A stretch of DNA of 5,069 nt, taken from the NCBI GenBank assembly GCA_964511385.1, contig CAZEFE010000031.1:1-5069 (forward strand). Direction: 5' to 3'. A program made the translations under genes and the position numbers. The stretch comes from CAILHX01 sp964511385 (GTDB lineage Bacteria; Pseudomonadota; Gammaproteobacteria; Burkholderiales; Methylophilaceae). Shown piece by piece: positions 1-5,069 of the stretch (positions are counted from its first letter, which is position 1; the number at the start of each line of letters is the position of its first letter). The notes under the pieces are model-generated. The model saw only the letters and a list, made by a program, of their open reading frames with translations. It did not search any database and was not told the origin of the DNA.

Positions 1-125
1 GGAAAAGTCAGTCTCTGCGATACGGCGATATGGCAGGTCGAAGGAAGCTTTCGACCCAATGTTGTCTTTCGCTTATCCGAAGCTCCAATGACAGGTAAGC
101 AAAGGTAATCAGTCATTCACGAAAG
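1..125. other. Intergenic segment downstream of the channel gene, no gene seen
   Basis: No supported gene lies here. The segment is 3' of the minus-strand channel gene, whose TAG stop is at 126-128. It contains one stem-loop at 36-56, listed separately. Plus frame 1 is open from base 1 to a TAA at 106-108 (35 codons). That short stretch shows no recognisable protein features and overlaps the stem-loop, so I do not call it as the tail of a gene. There is no T-run after the hairpin on either strand that would make a classical intrinsic terminator. Confidence 0.6.
36..56. repeat. Stem-loop (inverted repeat GGTCGAA / TTCGACC)
   Basis: GGTCGAA at 36-42 is the exact reverse complement of TTCGACC at 50-56. 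One G-T and one G-C pair can extend the stem inward, leaving a loop of about three bases. It lies about 70 bases past the stop of the minus-strand channel gene, so it could stabilise or mark that transcript's 3' end. The lack of a following T-run argues against a Rho-independent terminator. The TTCGACCCAAT sequence beside it resembles degenerate intergenic repeats that I recall from environmental proteobacterial genomes, but that comparison is from memory. Confidence 0.5.
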
Positions 126-1763
126 CTATTTACCAGATGACAAGCTGTCACTATCTTCGGGTCTCGCAGGACGTGGTGCCCATGAAGAGACAGCAACCAC
201 TTTTGGTGTCTGCGGATCATCCATGTAGTGAGGCGACATGATCTGTACACCATAGCGGTTGAACGAATCCTGAATGGCCGCATGGAGATCGCTGGCGATA
301 CGGGCGCGCGTTGCCGGTACTTCGGAATCCACTTGCACAATCAGCTTGTAGGCGACGTAAAAATCAGCCAGTGCCGTCTGCACCACATAGGCTGGCGGTG
401 TCGATAGGATTTCCGGGATCGATCCCGCCGCTTCAAGCAGCATGGCATGCACCTGTCGCCATGGCGTGTCGTAACCGATCGTTACGGTCACGTCGAGTAC
501 ATAGGCCTTGCCGGCGCTGGCGCGCGAGAAATTGCGCGTAACATTGGCGAGCACGAACGCATTGGGCAGGGAAATCTCCTCACCCATCCCCGTACGCAGA
601 CGCGTCACGAACAGATCAAGCTCGGTCACCGTACCCTCGTAGTCCTGGATGCGCACATACTCCCCCTTCTTTAGCGCATAGGTATAGACAATCATCATGC
701 CGCTGGCGATCTGACCGATTACCCCGGAAGCGCCGATCGACACCATCAGGCCGAGCAGCACTGACAACCCCTTGAACGCCTCGGTGTGCGAGCCTGGTAG
801 ATAGGGGTAGGCCATGGCGACGGCGAACAGCCACAGCGAGGCGTTGACGATGCGGCGCGTTGCAAAAGCCGTATGCGCGTTGAGCACGCTGCTGTCGTCC
901 GGCCGTGTCGTGACGCCGGTAAAAAACTCGGTCGAGACGCGCGTGGCAACCCAAGCGACGAGAAATATCAGGGTTGCGATGAACATGCCCGGCAATGCCT
1001 CAGCGATGGCACTGAACGCCTGTGCGGTGATAGTCGCCAGCGATTGCGAAAGCGTTTCGCTGGCCGGGCGCGTGAGGACAAATTGTGCCAGGCTGTAAGT
1101 GAGATAGATGAATATCAGGAACAGACTCAGCAACCAGCTCAGCAGAATCAGGCCACGCGCCAGCACAGATGGCAAAAAACCGGCCAGCCGATGAAGGGCA
1201 CTACTTTCCGGTAGCGCCTGTAGCTGATTTTCCAGCTGGCGGATCAGTCCGGTGCGCAACCTGAAAGAAACCTTTACAATCAATGCCAACGCACCGATCA
1301 ACAGCACCGTCGCCAGGGCTACCCTGAGCAGTGCTGCCAAGCTGGCACGTGGGTCGCGACGTTCGCGGGCTTCGTTCCAGGCCTTCTGCAACGTACGCGA
1401 AGCCTGGTTGGCGAGGTCTTCCGGCGTCTCGCCCGCCAGTTCGCGTGCATCGCCGGGCATCACGAGAAACAGGGGGGTTCCGTCAAGCATCACCTCGATT
1501 CCCTGTGGGCCGGGCTTGATTGAGGTCCAGCCTTCGCCGGACTGTTCAAAGCTACGCTCAATGCGCTGTCGGGCACTGGTGGCGCGTTCAGCCGGCGAGA
1601 ACATGCCCAGTGGCACGCGAAAGATGTGAATGGTGCGATTGCCGATCACCAGCGGGACGCCATCGCTCTCTTCTGCCTGCACGGTGAGCGGTGCGGAGAA
1701 TAGCGAAAAGAACAGAAGCAAAACGCCCCACCACCGGTTCAGTCGCGTTGCAAATGTCGGCAT
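126..1763 (-). CDS. MscS-family mechanosensitive ion channel with N-terminal periplasmic region
   Basis: Inner-membrane channel predicted to open under membrane tension and release small solutes during hypo-osmotic shock. The 545-residue product starts with a Sec signal peptide (hydrophobic about 11-26, likely cleavage VQA|EE after residue 30). A soluble, probably periplasmic region of about 110 residues follows. Membrane segments lie near 142-164, 204-226, 253-273 and 305-322, then the pore helix (about 331-362). The pore helix aligns without gaps to E. coli MscS TM3: gate leucines L105/L109 match L339/I343, and glycines G113/G121 match G347/G355. The beta domain follows (GTVTELDLFVTRLRT, then LPN at 399-401 and NFSR at 411-414), then the alpha/beta vestibule ending with YGVQIMSPHY near 504-513. 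At 545 residues it is much longer than E. coli MscS (286) but within the range of the wider family. The ATG at 1761-1763 has GGGG five bases upstream. It is divergent from the plus-strand pair. The family call is firm; the gating stimulus and selectivity are inferred. Confidence 0.93.
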   Translation of the reverse strand: MPTFATRLNRWWGVLLLFFSLFSAPLTVQAEESDGVPLVIGNRTIHIFRVPLGMFSPAERATSARQRIERSFEQSGEGWTSIKPGPQGIEVMLDGTPLFLVMPGDARELAGETPEDLANQASRTLQKAWNEARERRDPRASLAALLRVALATVLLIGALALIVKVSFRLRTGLIRQLENQLQALPESSALHRLAGFLPSVLARGLILLSWLLSLFLIFIYLTYSLAQFVLTRPASETLSQSLATITAQAFSAIAEALPGMFIATLIFLVAWVATRVSTEFFTGVTTRPDDSSVLNAHTAFATRRIVNASLWLFAVAMAYPYLPGSHTEAFKGLSVLLGLMVSIGASGVIGQIASGMMIVYTYALKKGEYVRIQDYEGTVTELDLFVTRLRTGMGEEISLPNAFVLANVTRNFSRASAGKAYVLDVTVTIGYDTPWRQVHAMLLEAAGSIPEILSTPPAYVVQTALADFYVAYKLIVQVDSEVPATRARIASDLHAAIQDSFNRYGVQIMSPHYMDDPQTPKVVAVSSWAPRPARPEDSDSLSSGK

Positions 1764-1769
1764 GATTTC

Positions 1770-1783
1770 CCCAAAGTTTTGGG
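1770..1783. promoter_or_regulatory. Palindrome CCCAAA-GT-TTTGGG overlapping the channel gene's SD
   Basis: CCCAAA at 1770-1775 and TTTGGG at 1778-1783 are exact reverse complements around a 2-base centre. On the minus-strand mRNA the second arm contains the GGGG that serves as the SD, five bases before the ATG. The RNA could fold as a five-pair stem (CCCAA with TTGGG) with a four-base loop, hiding the SD. Alternatively it is a DNA operator half-site pair for a dimeric regulator. The symmetry is seen directly; either function is inference, and a chance palindrome of this size is possible. Confidence 0.4.
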
Positions 1784-1837
1784 CAAGTCTAGCGTAATCT
1801 GCGTGCCGAATCGCTATTGCTTGCTGAACGCTCGTCC

Positions 1838-1842
1838 GGAGG
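1838..1842 (+). promoter_or_regulatory. SD GGAGG that decides the start of the three-domain gene
   Basis: GGAGG lies four bases before the ATG at 1847. This favours that ATG over the in-frame TTG at 1817, which would add ten residues and has no comparable purine tract. Starting at 1847 also places the hydrophobic segment in the normal position for a signal peptide. Confidence 0.75.
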
Positions 1843-1846
1843 TGTC

Positions 1847-2818
1847 ATGTTTTGTGTGAATCTGTGCCGTGGCTTGCTGTTGCTAGGTTGCTGCGTTGGC
1901 CTTGCCTGCGCCCAGGGACCCGCCTACGACTGCACCAAGGCAAATGGCAGCATCGAGAAATTGATCTGCGAGGATGCCGAGCTGGCGTCGCTGGATCGCG
2001 CGATGGCGAACGTTTATGCCGCCGCCCTGCGCAAGGCCACCAATGAGCATCCGCCTGTGCTCAAGGCCGAGCAGCGCGGCTGGATCAAGGGCCGCAACGA
2101 CTGCGGGAAAAGCAACTACCGTCGCCAGTGCGTCGTAGAACTCTACCGGTTGCGCCGCGTCGAATTGGAAACGCGCTACCGACTGGTTCCGGTGGCCGCC
2201 AGCGCAAAGTTCGTCTGCGACGGTGACACGCGCAATGAGGTGATCGTCAATTTCTTCCAGACCGATCCACCCAGTTTGATCGCCGAACGTGGCGACAGCG
2301 TGTCATTGATGCTGCAGCAGCCAGCCGCGAGCGGCACGCGCTACCAGGGCCGCAACGAATCCTTCTGGGAGCATCAGGGCGAAGCCATGGTCGTCTGGGG
2401 CTACGGTGCGCCGGAAATGCGCTGCCAGAAGCAACCGGATCAGGCCGCAGGCCTTACCGGTAAGATCTGGGAACTCGTTGCCATCCAGTCGATGGACGAT
2501 GCACAAGGCACGACCCGCATCAGTCACCCCGAAAAATTCACCGTCAACTTTGCCCCCGACGGACGCGCGAACTTCCGGATCGATTGCAATCGCGGCAACG
2601 CCTCATGGAAAGCGACCCCATCGACCGATTCCTCATCGGGTTCGCTCGAATTCGGCCCGCTCGCAGCGACGAAGATGATATGTCCGCCCGACTCGCACGC
2701 CCAGAAAGTGATGCGTGATCTGGTCTATGTTCGCTCTTACCTGCTCAAGGACGGCAAACTGTACCTATCCCTGATGGCCGACGGAGGCATTTACGAATGG
2801 CAGCCACAAAAACACTGA
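1847..2818 (+). CDS. Exported LprI-like (DUF1311) / MliC-like / META (HslJ)-like three-domain protein
   Basis: Predicted periplasmic protein of 323 residues. The signal peptide has a hydrophobic core near 9-20 and an A-C-A site, with cleavage after A22. An LLGC at 12-15 resembles a lipobox but sits too early in the core, so a soluble form is preferred. Domain 1 (about 25-113) fits LprI/DUF1311: C29, C41, LxxLD at 46-50, W79, R83, C86, C95 and Y100. Domain 2 (about 119-194) fits MliC, the C-type lysozyme inhibitor fold: C124 and C193 as a likely disulfide, SGTRY at 162-166 and FWEHQGEA at 173-180. Domain 3 (about 202-320) fits META/HslJ: W208, DCNR at 246-249, FGPLAATKMIC at 269-279 and a hydrophobic C-terminal strand. 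Known members of the first two families inhibit lysozyme; META function is poorly defined. Lysozyme inhibition is therefore a plausible but untested role. The basic residue expected before the Gly in the second MliC motif appears to be Q177. The gene overlaps the downstream peptidase gene by 22 bases. Domain calls are by motif recall: LprI and META fairly sure, MliC good. Confidence 0.85.
   Translation: MFCVNLCRGLLLLGCCVGLACAQGPAYDCTKANGSIEKLICEDAELASLDRAMANVYAAALRKATNEHPPVLKAEQRGWIKGRNDCGKSNYRRQCVVELYRLRRVELETRYRLVPVAASAKFVCDGDTRNEVIVNFFQTDPPSLIAERGDSVSLMLQQPAASGTRYQGRNESFWEHQGEAMVVWGYGAPEMRCQKQPDQAAGLTGKIWELVAIQSMDDAQGTTRISHPEKFTVNFAPDGRANFRIDCNRGNASWKATPSTDSSSGSLEFGPLAATKMICPPDSHAQKVMRDLVYVRSYLLKDGKLYLSLMADGGIYEWQPQKH
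2783..2787 (+). promoter_or_regulatory. SD GGAGG for the M13 peptidase, inside the upstream gene
   Basis: GGAGG lies within the last codons of the three-domain gene, nine bases before the ATG at 2797. It supports the ATG over the in-frame TTG at 2875, which has no purine-rich tract just upstream. Ribosomes finishing the upstream gene would pass over this site, which is consistent with translational coupling. Confidence 0.65.
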
Positions 2819-4914
2819 TTGCGAGCCGTACCCGCTGCGGGGCATTCCATCCCGCCAGCGCCGACTTTTTCCATTTGACAAAAGTCCTCATCGCGGCCGG
2901 GCTATTGGCCGTATCGCCGGCCAATGCCGGCAGCTTCCTCACCGACGTCCCGTCCCTTGGCTACTCGCCCCAGAACATGGACCGGACGGTCGATCCGCGC
3001 CAGGACTTCTATCGCTACGCGGCGGGCAACTGGCTCAAGAAAACCGAGATCGCGCCCAGCGATCCCGACGTCGGCGGCTTTACGCTGCTAGCCCACAACC
3101 TGGACAAGCAACTGCTGGCCCTGATCAAGGACGCTGCAGCAGCGGCCGATGCGCCCAAGGGCTCCCCCCGCCAGCAAGTCGGCGATTTCTACAAGGCGGC
3201 CATGGACGATGCGCGCCGTTATGCCCTCGGCCTCAAGCCGCTGGAGGCCGATATGCAGCGCATCGCTGCGGCGGGCGGCACGCCGGCCGACTACGGCCGT
3301 CTTGCCAGCCGGCTACAGGATGCCGTTGGCGGTTCCCCGCTGATCATGGTTGGCGCCATGCCGGATGCCAAGGACAGCAGCACCGGTGTATTGATACTGG
3401 CACCCGGCGCGCAACTGCTCGAACAGGACGAGTACGCCCGGCCCGAGCACCAGAAACTGCGCGACCTGTATCGCATGTACATCGTGGCAATGCTGCACGG
3501 CATCGGCGAACCGATCGACGTCGCCAAGGTCCAGGCGGCCAACATCCTGGCCATGGAAGCGCAAGCGGCGGGCGCGATGATGACGCCACTGCAGCAACGC
3601 GATCCGGCCAACACCTACAACATCATGACGCTGGATCAGGCGCAGGCGCTGGTGCCGGCGCTTGACCTACGCACCTTCCTGGCCGAGCTGGGCGTCGCCG
3701 CGCCCGAACAGGTACAGGTGTTGGATATCAACGCCATGAAGGCGCTGCAAAAAATGCTGACCGAGCGTTCGGTCGACGAGGTGAAACTGCTGCTGCGCTG
3801 GTTCTTGCTGGCCGGCCGCGCCTCGGAGCTGGGACGGCCGTGGCGCTTGCAGGAAGAGGCGTTCACGGTGGAGCGCAAAGGCCTGAAGACGCCACCCGAG
3901 CTGGAGCGCGTTATCACCCAGCAGATCGGCGCGCAGTTGTATCACCCGCTGTCGCAGTTGTATGTGCAGGCCTACTTCCCCGACGCTACCCGGCGCGACA
4001 TCACCGACATGGTCGGGCATATCAAGGACGAATTCGCCACCCGCCTGCGCAGCAATATCTGGCTGGACGAGGCGACCCGAAAAGCGGCGCTGGAAAAGCT
4101 GGGCAAGATCGACATCCAGGTCGGCTACCCCAAGGAATGGATTGATTTCAGCGGTCTCGACATCCGCCCGGACGATCACTACGGCAACGTGCAGCGTGCC
4201 AACCGCTTCGCGTTTCAGCGCCAGATGGCGCAGGTCGGCAAACCTGTGCTGGGCAACCGTTTCGCGGTTGCGACCAAGACCACGCCGATTGCGGTGAATT
4301 CCGCCTACAACTTCACCACCAACACCATCGACATCACGGCGGCCATCCTGCAGCCGCCCTTCTACCAGCCGGGTGCCGATGCCGCCGCCAACTACTGCGC
4401 CATCGGCGCGGTGATCGGCCACGAGATCACCCACGGTTTCGACAGCCTGGGCCGCCAGTTCGACCCGCAAGGCAACCTGCGCAACTGGTGGACACCCGCC
4501 GCCGATGGTCAGTTCAAGCGGCGTACCGATGTGCTGGTCGATCAATACAGCCACTACGAAATCCTGCCCGGCCTGATGCACAACGGCGCGATGACCGTGA
4601 CGGAAAATACGGCTGACCTGGGTGGCATCACCCTCGCCCACGCTGCCTTGAAGCGCTACCTGGCGAAGAACCCGATTCCGGATGTGGACGGGCTGACCGC
4701 TGACCAGCGCTGCTTCGTGGCCTGGACACAGATGTGGGCCTACAAGGCACGCTCGGAACGCTTGCGTTATCTGGTGTCGGTCGATGTGCACGCCATCTCT
4801 TCGGTGCGTGCTGTCGCGCCCTTGCTGCATCTGGATGCCTTCCACGAGGCCTTTGGCACGCTGCCAGGCGATCCGATGTGGCGCGATCCCAAGCGGCGTG
4901 TCCTGATCTGGTGA
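2797..4914 (+). CDS. M13 family zinc metallopeptidase (PepO/neprilysin-like), exported
   Basis: Zinc endopeptidase of the neprilysin/PepO family, expected to cut short peptides in the periplasm. The 705-residue product has a hydrophobic signal core at about 30-42 and an A-N-A site (cleavage after A44). The N-terminal M13 domain runs from about 66 (DPRQDFYRYAAGNW at 66-79, then GDFYKAAMDDAR) to about 460. The C-terminal catalytic domain covers about 498-705. The catalytic set is complete: HEITH at 542-546 (zinc ligands H542 and H546, general base E543), ENTAD at 603-607 (third ligand E603, D607), and H665 and R671 spaced as neprilysin H711 and R717. ILQPPFY at 517-523 is typical. The substrate-backbone motif reads N501-S-A-Y rather than the usual N-A-Y-Y or N-A-F-Y. 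The end is RRVLIW, without the Cys of the eukaryotic CxxW ending; other bacterial members also lack it. The ATG at 2797 is supported by GGAGG but gives a long 44-residue signal. A TTG at 2875 would give a normal 18-residue one but lacks an SD. Probably co-translated with the upstream gene. Length is normal for the family. Confidence 0.94.
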   Translation: MAATKTLIASRTRCGAFHPASADFFHLTKVLIAAGLLAVSPANAGSFLTDVPSLGYSPQNMDRTVDPRQDFYRYAAGNWLKKTEIAPSDPDVGGFTLLAHNLDKQLLALIKDAAAAADAPKGSPRQQVGDFYKAAMDDARRYALGLKPLEADMQRIAAAGGTPADYGRLASRLQDAVGGSPLIMVGAMPDAKDSSTGVLILAPGAQLLEQDEYARPEHQKLRDLYRMYIVAMLHGIGEPIDVAKVQAANILAMEAQAAGAMMTPLQQRDPANTYNIMTLDQAQALVPALDLRTFLAELGVAAPEQVQVLDINAMKALQKMLTERSVDEVKLLLRWFLLAGRASELGRPWRLQEEAFTVERKGLKTPPELERVITQQIGAQLYHPLSQLYVQAYFPDATRRDITDMVGHIKDEFATRLRSNIWLDEATRKAALEKLGKIDIQVGYPKEWIDFSGLDIRPDDHYGNVQRANRFAFQRQMAQVGKPVLGNRFAVATKTTPIAVNSAYNFTTNTIDITAAILQPPFYQPGADAAANYCAIGAVIGHEITHGFDSLGRQFDPQGNLRNWWTPAADGQFKRRTDVLVDQYSHYEILPGLMHNGAMTVTENTADLGGITLAHAALKRYLAKNPIPDVDGLTADQRCFVAWTQMWAYKARSERLRYLVSVDVHAISSVRAVAPLLHLDAFHEAFGTLPGDPMWRDPKRRVLIW

Positions 4915-4970
4915 TATCAATCAAGAGATTGCCAGTTTGGAGTCGCTTGCATTGATAACGAGTTTCTGAG

Positions 4971-4998
4971 TGTAGCGGCCCTGCGAATGGCCGTTATA
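4971..4998. repeat. Ten-pair hairpin with GGCCG core
   Basis: TGTAGCGGCC (4971-4980) pairs with GGCCGTTATA (4989-4998). This gives ten consecutive pairs, two of them G-T wobbles, around an 8-base loop. The left arm also pairs over seven bases (AGCGGCC) with GGCCGCT in either copy of the tandem repeat downstream, so alternative folds exist. It lies 56 bases past the peptidase stop and could protect or end that transcript, but no T-run follows on either strand. Confidence 0.55.
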
Positions 4999-5011
4999 AA
5001 TAGAAGGCGAT

Positions 5012-5031
5012 TGGCCGCTTCTGGCCGCTTC
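5012..5031. repeat. Perfect tandem duplication of TGGCCGCTTC
   Basis: TGGCCGCTTC occurs at 5012-5021 and again, directly adjoining and identical, at 5022-5031. Its GGCCGCT core is the reverse complement of AGCGGCC in the nearby hairpin at 4971-4998. The second copy is also part of a small stem, TCTGG (5020-5024) with CCAGA (5031-5035). This looks like part of a compound intergenic repeat rather than a coding or regulatory element. Confidence 0.6.
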
Positions 5032-5069
5032 CAGACCTTCCCATACCCCATCGCCGCATCGCAGCGACT

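Larger units (their letters stand above)
1764..1846. promoter_or_regulatory. Divergent intergenic region expected to carry both promoters
   Basis: These 83 bases separate the start codons of two divergent genes, so promoters for both directions should lie here or slightly inside the coding regions. I see no convincing -35/-10 pair. The best minus-strand -10-like hexamer is TAGACT (4 of 6 matches) and it lacks a good -35. TAATCT at 1795-1800 on the plus strand matches only 3 of 6. The one clear structure is the palindrome at 1770-1783. Shared regulation is possible from the layout but is not shown. Confidence 0.5.
4915..5069. other. Intergenic segment after the peptidase gene, repeat-rich, no gene called
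   Basis: This segment starts directly after the TGA of the peptidase gene. It contains a 7-bp inverted repeat (TATCAAT at 4915-4921 with ATTGATA at 4951-4957), the hairpin at 4971-4998 and the tandem repeat at 5012-5031. No hairpin is followed by a T-run, so I do not call an intrinsic terminator. One minus-strand frame is open from the window edge to a stop at 4917-4919 (51 codons). It has no SD or family features and runs through the repeats, so it is left uncalled. Confidence 0.55.

Noticed and set aside
1..108. A plus-strand frame open from base 1 to a TAA at 106-108, possibly the tail of an upstream gene
   Set aside because: The 35 codons have no recognisable features and overlap a stem-loop; an open stretch this short is expected by chance at this G+C.
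1252..1629. A 125-codon plus-strand open frame inside the channel gene
   Set aside because: It is antisense to the well-supported MscS reading frame, has no family resemblance and no convincing SD, and is explained by the codon bias of the real gene.
1858..1894. Lipoprotein signal (LLGC at residues 12-15) in the three-domain protein
   Set aside because: The cysteine comes too early in the hydrophobic core, while an A-C-A signal peptidase I site follows at residues 20-22. Lipidation is not fully excluded.
2875..2906. Perfect -35 hexamer TTGACA at 2875-2880 as an internal promoter for the peptidase
   Set aside because: There is no acceptable -10 at 16-18 bases downstream, and the site lies inside the signal peptide coding region downstream of the supported start. 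The hexamer is explained by the Leu-Thr codons.
3667..4920. A 417-codon open frame on the minus strand, inside the peptidase gene
   Set aside because: It lies in exact codon register antisense to the peptidase, so it stays open simply because the sense gene avoids TTA, CTA and TCA codons. Its translation shows no recognisable family, while the sense frame has a full M13 catalytic set.
4915..4957. TATCAAT / ATTGATA inverted repeat as a terminator
   Set aside because: The 7-bp arms are A/T-rich and separated by 29 bases, with no T-run afterwards. It would be a weak stem and may be chance.
4917..5069. A minus-strand frame open from the window's right edge to a stop at 4917-4919, possibly the tail of a convergent gene
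   Set aside because: It has only 51 codons, runs through the hairpin and tandem repeat, and shows no domain features. Intergenic repeats often leave such open frames. More sequence to the right would settle it.
1..5069. CRISPR array, tRNA, rRNA, insertion sequence, or phage/defence system
   Set aside because: No regularly spaced repeats, no tRNA-like cloverleaf, no transposase or integrase, and no target-site duplications were seen. All three genes are ordinary envelope families with similar base composition.

Overview
This is a bacterial chromosomal window holding three complete, intact envelope genes and no sign of mobile DNA. It has fairly high G+C, Shine-Dalgarno (SD) driven starts, Sec signal peptides and periplasm-targeted domain families (MliC, LprI/DUF1311, META/HslJ). 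This suggests a Gram-negative Pseudomonadota, probably Gamma- or Betaproteobacteria. An assignment near Rhodanobacteraceae/Xanthomonadales is only a guess from gene content and from the style of the intergenic repeats.

Layout: (1) 1-125 is intergenic, with one stem-loop and no gene. (2) 126-1763, minus strand, encodes a 545-residue MscS-type mechanosensitive channel with a signal peptide and an N-terminal periplasmic region of about 110 residues. (3) 1764-1846 is a short divergent intergenic region; a 14-bp palindrome there overlaps the SD of the channel gene. (4) 1847-2818, plus strand, encodes a 323-residue exported protein that reads as three domains in series: LprI-like/DUF1311, MliC-like and META/HslJ-like. 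(5) 2797-4914, plus strand, encodes a 705-residue M13 (PepO/neprilysin-like) zinc metallopeptidase with a complete catalytic set. Its start overlaps the end of the preceding gene by 22 bases, so the two are probably one translationally coupled operon. (6) 4915-5069 is intergenic, with a 10-bp-stem hairpin and a perfect 10-bp tandem repeat built on a GGCCG core.

Together the genes look like cell-envelope maintenance or defence: a channel that could release osmolytes under turgor stress, an exported protein related to lysozyme inhibitors, and an exported peptidase. The functional link between the divergent channel and the operon is inference from adjacency only.

I found no convincing undescribed multi-gene system. 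The points most worth a second look are the triple-domain protein and its apparently altered MliC signature, the palindrome on the channel's SD, the ambiguous start and long signal peptide of the peptidase, and the GGCCG-core repeat at the right end.
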